Positions 9,444-16,609 of a stretch of DNA of 32,963 nt are shown here, one piece after another. How positions within the stretch are numbered: position 1 is the first letter of the stretch; the number at the start of each line of letters is the position of its first letter. A program made the position numbers and the translations under genes. The DNA is taken from positions 1-32,963 of the forward strand of contig JALWQB010000001.1 of the NCBI GenBank assembly GCA_026994795.1, given 5' to 3'. The notes below the pieces were generated by a model that saw nothing but the letters and a program-made list of their open reading frames with translations, was not told the DNA's origin and did not search any database. The DNA is from Deltaproteobacteria bacterium. Its GTDB lineage: Bacteria; Desulfobacterota; Dissulfuribacteria; Dissulfuribacterales; Dissulfuribacteraceae.

Positions 9444-9935
9444 TTACTGTACCTTTAGCACAAAATCTATATCCGCCCTTTCTGAAGACTTTATATTGGT
9501 TACAGTTATATGAAATCCATACATTGTATAGGGCTCTACAGCATCAGCATCATCTACAGCAAACAGATAACAGGCGGTAACAGTATAACTTGATGAATTA
9601 TACAGGGAAGTTGGAATAAATATATATGAGTTTGAGGTGGCAGGGCAGTTTATATTGTTTTGAGGAATACATATATTAGAGCCTGTTACGCCGCATTGAA
9701 GGCCGCGCGTTGCGCTCATAACAGTATTTGAAATAAAGGATGCAATATTTTTTCCTATATCAAGCGCCTGAAGGTAGTTCTGACTTATATTTGAAGTGGA
9801 AATAATTGTATGAGACATATAAGAGAGGACAATTATAATTGCTGCCCCAAATACGCCTAAAAGCATTACGGTAATAAGCGCAACGCCACTATCTCCCTTA
9901 TTTTTTAATTTGTTGAATAAAGATATTGATGTCAT
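9444..9935 (-). CDS. PilX-like minor pilin / pilus assembly protein
   Basis: 163 residues with a type IV pilin-like N-terminus: a short basic leader, then G-V-A-L-I-T-V-M-L-L-G-V-F-G-A-A-I-I-I-V-L as a single hydrophobic helix. This matches PilX N-terminal domains, which start with a glycine and often lack the glutamate of major pilins. The remainder is small, Ser/Thr/Asn-rich, with four cysteines that could form disulfides. It is probably exported and inserted by the pilus machine served by the PilT-type ATPase. No further pilus genes follow in the window. Confidence 0.7.
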   Translation of the reverse strand: MTSISLFNKLKNKGDSGVALITVMLLGVFGAAIIIVLSYMSHTIISTSNISQNYLQALDIGKNIASFISNTVMSATRGLQCGVTGSNICIPQNNINCPATSNSYIFIPTSLYNSSSYTVTACYLFAVDDADAVEPYTMYGFHITVTNIKSSERADIDFVLKVQ

Positions 9936-9948
9936 TGCGCTTCAAACA

Positions 9949-10024
9949 GCGCCTAAATCCTGCAATTGGCGAGTCTGCTCAAAATTTGAGGAACGATAGG
10001 AGGAGAGCAGACAAGCTTAGACGC
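9949..10024. repeat. pseudoknot-like intergenic repeat, copy 2
   Basis: Same element as 2146-2210. CCTAAAT (9952-9958) pairs with ATTTGAGG (9984-9991) with one bulge. GTCTGC (9973-9978) can pair with GCAGAC (10007-10012). An outer pairing GCGCCTAA (9949-9956) with TTAGACGC (10017-10024), one mismatch, closes it. The block TTGGCGAGTCTGCTCAA is identical in both copies while the stems differ by compensated changes. Confidence 0.6.
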
Positions 10025-10098
10025 TTCAAGCCTCAAGTTATCCATTTATCCCCTTTTATTATACAAAATTTAGACAGCATTTAACATAAATGCTTAGA

Positions 10099-10314
10099 TT
10101 ATTCCTCTTTTATCACTATCTGATATTTATCCTTTTCACCCTTCTTTTTAAGGTCAATTCCATCTTTTGCCTTATCAGCGCCTTTTCTTTGATTGTCTCC
10201 ACGGACATCGCATGTTGGCGATGCTCAGGAAGGCACGCCAAGGCGTGGCAATACCCACCTGTTTAAGGCATACCAGCCAATGATTAAAAGGAGCAGTAAA
10301 ATTATGTCTGACAT
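10099..10314 (-). CDS. candidate small membrane-anchored selenoprotein (in-frame UGA read as Sec)
   Basis: A 71-residue frame from ATG 10314 to TAA 10101-10099, interrupted only by TGA at 10227-10225 (codon 30). An AAGAAGG site lies 9 bases before the ATG. Residues 4-16 are one membrane helix (I-I-L-L-L-L-L-I-I-G-W-Y-A). Then comes P-R-L-G-V-P-S-U-A-S-P-T-C, a U-x4-C arrangement that could be a redox pair, followed by a strongly charged Lys/Asp-rich tail ending K-Y-Q-I-V-I-K-E-E. The bases after the TGA fold into the hairpin described at 10191-10209, as required for bacterial Sec insertion. I recall similar short membrane selenoproteins in anaerobic bacteria but cannot verify this. The alternative is a pseudogene with a nonsense mutation, giving a 29-residue peptide. 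It lies just outside the element. Confidence 0.6.
10191..10209 (-). promoter_or_regulatory. candidate bacterial SECIS hairpin
   Basis: Minus-strand GATGTC pairs with GACAATC (one bulged A), closing a 6-base loop CGTGGA. The loop's second base is G (10202), 23 bases after the TGA. As I recall them, bacterial SECIS rules ask for a G among the first two loop bases at roughly 16-37 bases from the UGA. A competing 7-bp hairpin (GCATCGC with GCGATGT, 10224-10205) starts directly after the TGA. Confidence 0.55.
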
Positions 10315-10396
10315 CTTTTTAAGCCTTCTTAACATTAATTTAGTGGATCGATTCCTAAACAGTATTTCTATCGACCGGAACTAAAATTTTCAGCAG

Positions 10397-10424
10397 GTAG
10401 GGGCACGTTGCAACGTGCCCCTAC
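10397..10424. repeat. 28-base perfect palindrome (dispersed REP-like repeat)
   Basis: GTAGGGGCACGTTG followed directly by its reverse complement. It resembles the short GTAGGGGC...GCCCCTAC palindromes scattered through many bacterial chromosomes. It lies between the selenoprotein candidate and the element and probably marks chromosomal sequence. Confidence 0.6.
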
Positions 10425-10489
10425 TTATCCGTAAAAGTATATCTCCTTTAAACAAATTCTGCAACAATTAATTAATTTTATATAAGAAC

Positions 10490-10540
10490 AAATATGTGCT
10501 GGCGGGCGATGCGGGCATTACTACCCGCCGTAACATATTT
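10490..10540. repeat. large inverted repeat near the left edge of the element
   Basis: AAATATGT (10490-10497) and GGCGGG (10501-10506) face CCCGCC (10524-10529) and ACATATTT (10533-10540). On the minus strand it follows the AlpA-like gene and could terminate it, though no T-run follows. It is also where an attachment site would be expected. Confidence 0.4.
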
Positions 10541-10586
10541 ATTTTAAATAATAAATCATACTAACATAAAAAATTTACTGCTATTT

Positions 10587-10787
10587 TTACTGTTGCGTTC
10601 GTTTTGCGTTAAGCCACTTGTCAACATCATCAAGTATCCATCCTACACGATTCAAGGACAATTTCAATGGTTTGGGGAACATATCCTTACGCATCAAACG
10701 ATAGATTGTCGCACGTGATAAGTCAACATACCTTGAAACTTCTTTGATATTCAAAATTCTTGGCATAATTTGGCTATTAGAGCGCAT
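10587..10787 (-). CDS. AlpA-like helix-turn-helix regulator / excisionase
   Basis: 66 residues forming one winged-helix DNA-binding domain of the AlpA/MerR-like excisionase group: I-L-N-I-K-E-V-S-R-Y-V-D-L-S-R-A-T-I-Y-R-L-M, then F-P-K-P-L-K-L and G-W-I-L-D-D-V-D-K-W. In prophages and ICEs such proteins steer excision or activate integrase genes. GGGGG lies 4 bases before ATG 10787; an internal ATG at 10766 also keeps the whole domain. It follows the primase-helicase gene with a 77-base gap in the same direction and may be the last gene of that operon. Confidence 0.8.
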   Translation of the reverse strand: MRSNSQIMPRILNIKEVSRYVDLSRATIYRLMRKDMFPKPLKLSLNRVGWILDDVDKWLNAKRTQQ

Positions 10788-10864
10788 AATTCCCCCTTTC
10801 CTTAATTTAAGGTTTGTTTTTTTAAAAAATTAACAAAAAAATAGGCAAAATGAGATTATACTGG

Positions 10865-13800
10865 CTAATTTGGCGGTCGTGGGTGTATCGGAACTTGCAT
10901 TTGGGCGTCTCCTTGTTGAAGTAATAATGGTAATTGTTCATAAGTAGGAGTAGGAGCAGTTGGCTCTTTAACATTAGAGGTGGAGCAAGTAGCCAACCAT
11001 GCCCCTCTCCATAGAGGTAATAAAATATTATTAGCCATAAAAGTTTTTAAATACTTGGGGATTCTGTTGTTAAATTCGGGATTGCTGTCCGTATTCGAAT
11101 CAATTAGATACGATTTGTATAAATTTATCATAGTTTGAATGTCAAAATTTACTGAAGAATTAAGAGAAGAAACAAAGTTGAGGTAAGCATTAGAGAGCTT
11201 TTGAGAGGCTTTAGGATTTGACAAAGGATTGTGAAGGCATAAGTCGGGAGCCCCCACAACATTGAGTATTTCATCATTATAGTACTCTGCAATTAATATT
11301 AAACGAGCATTTGGATTGTTAAAAAGTTGTCTGTGCCTGCCAATTGTTTGGATCATTTGAGCATGAGGCATCCATTGGCGATACGCTTCTTCTATCTCAT
11401 CATCATCATTAAATAATGTTCTCGCGGTTAATATGTATGCTTTTGGCTGTGCAATTGGCGCTCCTATGATCACCATTGTGTCTATTTTGTCGTAATTGTT
11501 ACTACCTCTTGTGTTTGGTGAGTAATGATAAGTAATATTTATATTATTGGTTTTACATTCAAGCCATCGAATCATATTCATCTTGCCGTCCACATTTGGC
11601 GCAATCCAGGCAGTATTGCCTATCGTTAAACGCTGTGCCATTGATATGGCGTAATCAAGTTGCCGATATTTACTGTTATCGTTGTTTAAAGCCTTTTTGA
11701 TGTGTTTGCGTGTTGCGATATCCTTCAAGTTGATTATTTTCCCTTCTCTCTTTGGCCATACTTTCAGTTCTTCAGGGTCATCAAGCCAATCAAAGACATA
11801 TTTGAGGGCCTCAACGCAAGCTGTGGCGTCCATTAGTATGGTCTGAGAGGGATTTCCCAATTTATTCCTGCTGAGGCGTCTCTTTACGGTGAAAAAAATT
11901 GATTTACTATCGATATGAATCAATAATTTGTTTTGCAACAAAGCAAATAGCAGGTTAAATGCGTCATAATTTATGCCAATCTCGTAACATACATCTTTAA
12001 TTTTGTTATTGATTAATACATATGTTGCGTCTTTCTCAAGGTTGTGTTCCTTTGCAATAAAAATGTCCCATAGTAACGCCTTGATGTCGTCAACTTTTGT
12101 TTTTAGTTTTGGGTTTACAATTGCTAACTCTCCAATTGCCTCAAGCAATCCTTTCAAGCATTCTTTCGCATCCACCTGTAATTGTTGATAATCAGTCCAT
12201 GAGTTATCTATTGTTAGCAATTCTTTTTTAGAGAGCAATGGTTTTATGTTGTGGTGTAAGCATATTATTGAATCTAGGAAATTATTGATTGCCGTATCAA
12301 TGGTATATTCATTCAAAAATGAATATATTGTTTTAAGTTTATGCCAGCTAAATTCGTACACTAATCTCTGAACAAAGATATCAACTTCATCGATAATCAA
12401 ATTCCCGCCTTGGTATTCTTCGTATATTTCAGGCTGTAAATGCTTCAGTATGGTAAATAAATATCGAGCTATGTCATGAGTGCAGAAAATTATGCTATCA
12501 GTCCGTATTTTTGAATATTGTTGAAATGCTTGACATACGCCACTATATTTATCTTTTATGGCAGCACATTTGCTGTAGTTACAAGTATGTGTATCGGCAT
12601 GTGGGTGATGAGCGCATTTGCCGCAGACCACATTTTCTGGCAAGTTAAGTTCGATCGCCTTTTGCAACAACTCAGGATGATAACAATATTTTGATTTTGG
12701 CTCTATTTTCACCATCTTATTGGCCAGTTCAGGGTGTAACAGTATAGCTTGATGATACTGTTCACTGACTAAATCATTTGTAGGAGCGCAAATAACAGTT
12801 AGCTTATTTTTTGCGTGTAATACGTCCAGGTTATAGAGTATCGATGTTGTCTTTCCTGTGCCCGTCCCGGCCATCACAATGGCATCTCTGCCCTCATTAA
12901 TAATGCTATCTATGGTTTGCTTTGTGAGCACTCTTGTTTGAGAAAGAGGCATTATATGATGAGTCTGATTGATTTTGATTTTAGGTGTTAAATTATCGCT
13001 CATGATATCGTTTATTTCATGTTCACTAAGCCCCATCGCCTTTAAAATATCTTGATTGATGACAGTAGTTTGATTCGTAGTGCATGAAGTCGAAAAACAT
13101 TTGCATTTTACAAATCGTCCGCTTGTCCAAATCGTAAAATTTTGTTTTTTATGCGAATGTGCACGATGACCACATATAGGGCACTTTTTCCACTGATAGC
13201 CTTTGATTTTCCCTTTAATTCTCACAATTTTGGGACTTCTATATTTTTTGACAAGGACATCAATTAGTTTAACAATTTGAGGTTTATTACTGGTTTTGAG
13301 ACGATATAGGTTCGGTTTAAAAATGGACTTAAATGTAGTTGATATAACTTTACCTTTCTCTCTTTTTTGTTGTTTTTCTTTTTCTTGTTTCAAAAAATTA
13401 GCGAAATCTTGAGGGGGGTCAAGCGTAAGATTATTCAACAAATCCTCTATATAGAATGCCCATATAGAGGAATGAAATGGCCTGCGGCACAGATCTAGAT
13501 AATTGCTATAGTTCAAAATTGAGGTAAGCTCTTCAGGAGAAACAGGTTGGGCTGTCATATTGTCACGGTTTCGAATTAGAGCAATTGGGGTTTGTGGCGA
13601 TATATGATCGATAAATAACAAGACAGAGACATAATATTCTTTCTTCAGTCTATCATATCTTATTAGTTCCTTCAAGTTGCTTTTTATTTTCTTTTTTTTC
13701 TTTTTATTTTTTATGTTTTGTTTAATAATTGAAATGGCATGACCAAGATCTGTATGATCATATTTGTCAATAATAATATTGGCCATACTACTAGAGATGA

Positions 13801-14245
13801 TTATTTTTTCATCTTTTAAAGTTTCAAAAAGGAAATTATTGTAATTATCAATATTATTGTGATTAATGATAAAAAAAGGTATGAACTTAAAGCCTTTTTG
13901 TCCTGATGCGATAATCTGCCCATTATTGCTGAAAAAAGAGATATTTGCCAATTTTTGGCTTAATTGAGGTATTAATACATTTAATACCTTAGTATTATTT
14001 GGGACATCGAAATCCAGTAATGGCCATAAGTCCCCACCCTCAAGAGCAGAGGCGATATATATGCCATCATCCTCTTTATTGCCCCATTTATTGGCCGCGA
14101 GGTCATGGACCATCCTTGGGATATCTTCAAAATGAAGAGTGTGGATGAGGCGTTCTGGGGGTTGACCTTTAGCCGCGGGGTTATCGGGATGATAGGATTG
14201 AAGACTAAAATTAATCTTGACTTTTAAGCTGTTGATGTTATTCAT
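10865..14245 (-). CDS. primase-like / zinc-finger / SF2 helicase fusion protein
   Basis: 1126 residues, probably for replication of the element. Near residues 75-79 L-L-D-F-D matches the D-x-D metal motif of archaeo-eukaryotic primases, and S-G-Q-K-G-F-K near 113 sits where the family has S-G-x-x-G-x-H, so the usual histidine is missing. A zinc cluster C-P-I-C-G-H ... C-K-C-F-S-T-S-C lies near 354-385. The second half is an SF2 helicase: Walker A G-T-G-T-G-K-T near 460, D-E-V-D near 617, a D-A-T motif, and Q-T-I-G-R-H-R near 967. A second cysteine set (C-G-K-C-A-H-H-P-H-A-D-T-H-T-C) near 540 may bind iron-sulfur or zinc, as in XPD-like helicases. Start ATG 14245 has AGGAG 7 bases upstream; the longer frame to 14359 overlaps the preceding gene. 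Only 20 bases separate it from that gene, so both share the promoter near 14780. Confidence 0.7.
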   Translation of the reverse strand: MNNINSLKVKINFSLQSYHPDNPAAKGQPPERLIHTLHFEDIPRMVHDLAANKWGNKEDDGIYIASALEGGDLWPLLDFDVPNNTKVLNVLIPQLSQKLANISFFSNNGQIIASGQKGFKFIPFFIINHNNIDNYNNFLFETLKDEKIIISSSMANIIIDKYDHTDLGHAISIIKQNIKNKKKKKKIKSNLKELIRYDRLKKEYYVSVLLFIDHISPQTPIALIRNRDNMTAQPVSPEELTSILNYSNYLDLCRRPFHSSIWAFYIEDLLNNLTLDPPQDFANFLKQEKEKQQKREKGKVISTTFKSIFKPNLYRLKTSNKPQIVKLIDVLVKKYRSPKIVRIKGKIKGYQWKKCPICGHRAHSHKKQNFTIWTSGRFVKCKCFSTSCTTNQTTVINQDILKAMGLSEHEINDIMSDNLTPKIKINQTHHIMPLSQTRVLTKQTIDSIINEGRDAIVMAGTGTGKTTSILYNLDVLHAKNKLTVICAPTNDLVSEQYHQAILLHPELANKMVKIEPKSKYCYHPELLQKAIELNLPENVVCGKCAHHPHADTHTCNYSKCAAIKDKYSGVCQAFQQYSKIRTDSIIFCTHDIARYLFTILKHLQPEIYEEYQGGNLIIDEVDIFVQRLVYEFSWHKLKTIYSFLNEYTIDTAINNFLDSIICLHHNIKPLLSKKELLTIDNSWTDYQQLQVDAKECLKGLLEAIGELAIVNPKLKTKVDDIKALLWDIFIAKEHNLEKDATYVLINNKIKDVCYEIGINYDAFNLLFALLQNKLLIHIDSKSIFFTVKRRLSRNKLGNPSQTILMDATACVEALKYVFDWLDDPEELKVWPKREGKIINLKDIATRKHIKKALNNDNSKYRQLDYAISMAQRLTIGNTAWIAPNVDGKMNMIRWLECKTNNINITYHYSPNTRGSNNYDKIDTMVIIGAPIAQPKAYILTARTLFNDDDEIEEAYRQWMPHAQMIQTIGRHRQLFNNPNARLILIAEYYNDEILNVVGAPDLCLHNPLSNPKASQKLSNAYLNFVSSLNSSVNFDIQTMINLYKSYLIDSNTDSNPEFNNRIPKYLKTFMANNILLPLWRGAWLATCSTSNVKEPTAPTPTYEQLPLLLQQGDAQMQVPIHPRPPN

Positions 14246-14265
14246 TGCAATACTCCTATATATTT

Positions 14266-14733
14266 TCAGTTTGTCCATAGGCTCTGCTGGCGCAGGGCCT
14301 TTGTTTGTGTGAGACAGTTCGCCTTGATTTGCCCCTGATAAGGTAATAATTCCCGCCACTTACGTTCTGTTTGCCTGTTATATCCTCTGACAGTGCGTTT
14401 TTTGGTGGGGGTGGGGGCAGAGGTAGGAGGGTTAGGGGGTACTGTCATGTTGATATCGAGTTCTGTTGCCCTTGTGATGGGATCGGGGCTTATATGGCCA
14501 TTTTGCCACATGTTTTTCTCTAATCTTTTCAGACGGTTGCGAAGGTAGATTTCTGTAACCCGCTCCCCTCTGGCTATTTTTGCTATAATATCAATACTTT
14601 CTGCCCAAATGTAACTGTTTTCCAGTATCTTGCCCTTTTCTCGCAAGCCATTCTCAAAATAAAAAGTTAATAATTCCAAGCACTTGTCCATACTTGCGCC
14701 TTCCGAAATAGTACTAATGATCCAAGATTCCAT
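14266..14733 (-). CDS. unknown small protein, first gene of the primase-helicase operon
   Basis: 155 residues, mostly helical in the first two thirds (L-E-L-L-T-F-Y-F-E-N-G-L; R-V-T-E-I-Y-L-R-N-R-L-K-R-L-E-K), then a Pro/Thr-rich linker and a basic tail with R-G-Y-N-R-Q-T-E-R-K-W-R. No family recognised. ATG 14733 is preceded by GGAGG at 9 bases and lies about 26 bases after a strong operator-covered promoter. Position suggests a replication accessory or regulatory role (inference only). Confidence 0.6.
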   Translation of the reverse strand: MESWIISTISEGASMDKCLELLTFYFENGLREKGKILENSYIWAESIDIIAKIARGERVTEIYLRNRLKRLEKNMWQNGHISPDPITRATELDINMTVPPNPPTSAPTPTKKRTVRGYNRQTERKWRELLPYQGQIKANCLTQTKALRQQSLWTN

Positions 14734-14753
14734 TTTATTTTGCCTCCAACAAT

Positions 14754-14781
14754 AATATGGTAATAATATTATTACCATATT
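14754..14781. promoter_or_regulatory. 28-base perfect palindrome operator over a promoter
   Basis: A perfect palindrome centred on GGTAATAATATTATTACC. It covers the -10 region, part of the spacer and the predicted start of the minus-strand promoter whose TTGACA lies at 14794-14789. Its 18-base core recurs exactly at 15384-15401 before the next gene. A repressor bound here would block RNA polymerase; the divergent XRE-family protein at 15691 is the obvious candidate. Confidence 0.7.
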
Positions 14782-14794
14782 GTTCTTTTGTCAA
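14766..14794 (-). promoter_or_regulatory. sigma70-type promoter of the primase-helicase operon
   Basis: On the minus strand TTGACA (14794-14789), 17-base spacer, TAATAT (14771-14766), about 33 bases before the ATG. Consensus -35 and optimal spacing indicate a strong promoter that is probably kept off by the overlapping palindrome. Confidence 0.7.
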
Positions 14795-14838
14795 GTCTTT
14801 TTTTGATGAAACGCCCCTAAAATTATACTTAATTAATG

Positions 14839-14905
14839 TTTGGACCATCTTTAATTATATTTTATTAATAAAATAAGATAGTTGGTTAATTAAAGACGGT
14901 CCAAA
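14839..14905. repeat. 19-bp inverted repeat with GACGGTCC-type ends
   Basis: The arm at 14839-14857 (TTTGGACCATCTTTAATTA) faces its reverse complement at 14887-14905 with one mismatch, around a 29-base AT-rich centre. A 14-base piece of the right arm, TAAAGACGGTCCAA, recurs in direct orientation at 21055-21068. It could terminate the 14935 gene or be a recombination or binding site; its function is not known. Confidence 0.45.
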
Positions 14906-14934
14906 TATAACCCTGATAAAATGCGGCGGATTAA

Positions 14935-15342
14935 TTAGCTCTTCTCTTGTCTTGTTGATAATTCTTCAATCAATAAATGTGTTGGTATCTTTTTAAGATA
15001 TGCTTTTTGTATTTTTTCTTTTTCTCCAAGCAATTCTGCTATGTCATCCCTCAATTCCAATGCCCACATCCGCTGAAATTTTTCACCTGTCCAATCTATC
15101 ACACATACACAGTCACCATTTTCCTTAACTTGATACACACAGACGCCAGGTCTTCTAGCACGATATTCATCAAAACAAATAAATATGTCGCCAGGCTCCA
15201 TGTCATACCATCCCCCTCGATCAAGAAATGAACCAAGATAACACCTTGCTGTGCTTTCACCATATTTAATGCCTTCAACCTTTTTTGCCCAACTTTTGTT
15301 TCTTGTGGGCGCAAATCTTCCTGGTACTTGTACTGCTATCAT
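14935..15342 (-). CDS. unknown small protein under the same palindromic operator
   Basis: 135 residues, soluble, no family recognised. The N-terminal part is rich in Arg/Gly/Trp (Y-L-G-S-F-L-D-R-G-G-W-Y-D), the middle predicts beta strands (G-D-I-F-I-C-F-D-E-Y-R; V-C-V-Y-Q-V-K-E-N-G-D-C-V-C-V-I-D-W), the end is helical. Clear start: AGGAGG lies 8 bases before ATG 15342. Its promoter carries the same 18-base palindrome as the primase operon, so the two are likely co-regulated. Confidence 0.6.
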   Translation of the reverse strand: MIAVQVPGRFAPTRNKSWAKKVEGIKYGESTARCYLGSFLDRGGWYDMEPGDIFICFDEYRARRPGVCVYQVKENGDCVCVIDWTGEKFQRMWALELRDDIAELLGEKEKIQKAYLKKIPTHLLIEELSTRQEKS

Positions 15343-15383
15343 TTTATTTATCCTCCTTTTATTTTGTTTATTAGTAACAATAG

Positions 15384-15422
15384 GGTAATAATATTATTAC
15401 CATATTGTTCTTTTTTTGTCAA
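15384..15422 (-). promoter_or_regulatory. second copy of the operator-promoter
   Basis: The 18-base palindrome GGTAATAATATTATTACC is at 15384-15401 and TTGACA at 15422-15417 on the minus strand. Sequence between is the same as in the first copy except for three extra A residues, which stretch the spacer from 17 to 20 bases. That should make this promoter much weaker, or leave it dependent on another factor. Confidence 0.6.
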
Positions 15423-15636
15423 GTTTTTTTATTATGAAAAAGATACGTATTTTGAGGTAACTATTCAGGGGTTTAACTAATTGATATTACATGTAATTTT
15501 TTTAAAAGTTTTTTTGCAATATCTGAATTACTATAAATGTAATCTATTAAAATTATTAACTTTTTAAATTTTAGGATTAAATATCTAAATTTTTCATTTT
15601 TTGTTATATTAATAGAATATATATGTCAATTATCTG

Positions 15637-15665
15637 TTGACACCCCGTCTGATGAAAGATAAATA
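15637..15665 (+). promoter_or_regulatory. promoter of the XRE-family regulator
   Basis: TTGACA (15637-15642), 17-base spacer, TAAATA (15660-15665), 25 bases before the ATG. No copy of the GGTAATAATATTATTACC operator lies here. Confidence 0.6.
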
Positions 15666-15690
15666 AAGTGAAGGAGGTAATATAAGGAGA

Positions 15691-16515
15691 ATGAAAATAA
15701 TAACTGCAAATGATAAAAAAATATATGGCGAACGCCTTAAAATAATGATTCAAGCCGCTGGAATTTCGCAAAAAGATATTGCTCGCGTCCTGAATATAAC
15801 TCCCAGAGCTGTCACTTCATGGGTCCAAGGCAGGACATTACCTCATTACGCTACTCTTTCTTTTTTAAATCAACATTTTGGATTTAATATTTTATTTTTT
15901 ATCAATGGAGATGGGCCGCCTCTTTTGTCTTTACGTCGTCCAAAAAAAAAAAAAATTACTAAAGAAAAAGAAACAACACTTTTTAGTGAACACCACAAAT
16001 TAATTTTATTATTGGAAAACTATTGCCATCCATGGAAAATTATCGACAGAGCATACAAAAATTATCTCACTGACCCTAATGTTGGTATTCTTGATAAAGT
16101 TCGAAGCGCAGGATTTGAGGGACATGCTGGTGCTGTGTTAGCAAAGCGGTATTGGTTCGCCGCTAATCCGTGGTGGGAAGAAGCAATATCATATTTATGG
16201 TCAGTTTATTTAGGTGTTCTCCAAAATAAAGAAATTAATGCTTTTGCTGTAGCCTATTTGGCGGTGATCCTTTATTCTCCTACTGATCCCGACGAAATAA
16301 ATAAAGCAGTAAATCTTCTTGTCCAGAGGCTGTCCGCAAAAATTAATAACAAACGAACAGAAGGAAGAGAAATTAAGGTTAAAATGCCTAAAGCCTGTAT
16401 GTCCTACTTAAAGGAAGCGGTTGAAAGCCTTGTTCAGTTGGTAGAAATGGATATTTTACCCTCATTCTGTTTTTATCATAATAAAGTCTATTGGTCAACC
16501 TGCCCAAAATGCTAA
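15691..16515 (+). CDS. XRE-family helix-turn-helix regulator with C-terminal helical domain
   Basis: 274 residues. Residues 12-65 are an XRE/lambda-repressor-type DNA-binding domain (I-S-Q-K-D-I-A-R-V-L-N-I-T-P-R-A-V-T-S-W-V at 25-45). A linker with R-R-P-K-K-K-K-I-T-K is encoded by a run of 14 A (15942-15955). The remaining 170 residues are helical with many aromatic residues and end in Y-W-S-T-C-P-K-C; I do not recognise this part, and it has no LexA-type Ser/Lys protease motif. GGAGG and AAGGAG sites precede the ATG. It is divergent from two operator-controlled genes and is the natural candidate to bind their palindromes. Confidence 0.75.
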   Translation: MKIITANDKKIYGERLKIMIQAAGISQKDIARVLNITPRAVTSWVQGRTLPHYATLSFLNQHFGFNILFFINGDGPPLLSLRRPKKKKITKEKETTLFSEHHKLILLLENYCHPWKIIDRAYKNYLTDPNVGILDKVRSAGFEGHAGAVLAKRYWFAANPWWEEAISYLWSVYLGVLQNKEINAFAVAYLAVILYSPTDPDEINKAVNLLVQRLSAKINNKRTEGREIKVKMPKACMSYLKEAVESLVQLVEMDILPSFCFYHNKVYWSTCPKC

Positions 16516-16537
16516 TAATAGTAATTTATACTTCAAC

Positions 16538-16561
16538 AGCAGGCCAAAAGACCGGCCTGCT
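16538..16561 (+). terminator. hairpin after the XRE regulator
   Basis: AGCAGGCC and GGCCTGCT form a perfect 8-bp stem around AAAAGACC. No T-run follows directly, so it is a weak candidate as an intrinsic terminator. A diverged copy lies in inverted orientation at 17047-17070. Confidence 0.5.
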
Positions 16562-16609
16562 ATCACAATTAATGTCCTGATTGTCGTTTTTATTCATAAG
16601 GAGATTAAG

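Larger units (their letters stand above)
9936..10586. other. chromosome-element junction region
   Basis: 651 bases without a conventional gene. In order it holds the second pseudoknot repeat, the selenoprotein candidate, a 28-base palindrome and a large inverted repeat. Past about 10,430 the sequence is AT-rich and no tRNA fragment or obvious direct repeat marks an attachment site, so the exact left end of the element is not resolved. Confidence 0.4.
15343..15690. other. divergent regulatory region of the XRE regulator
   Basis: 348 very AT-rich bases between two divergent genes. They hold the second operator-promoter (15384-15422), a 12-base palindrome ATTACATGTAAT (15486-15497) that could be another operator, and the forward promoter at 15637. 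I see no gene in it. Confidence 0.5.

Noticed and set aside
10193-10384. Plus-strand 63-codon frame
   Set aside because: No ribosome-binding site; it is the antisense of the selenoprotein candidate, which has a better start, a membrane helix and a SECIS-like hairpin.
9936-10586. tRNA gene as integration target
   Set aside because: No cloverleaf, TTCGA-type T-loop or CCA end was found on either strand by eye.
14266-14359. Overlapping N-terminal extension of the primase-helicase
   Set aside because: ATG 14245 has AGGAG at 7 bases, while the extension only duplicates the end of the upstream gene in another frame.
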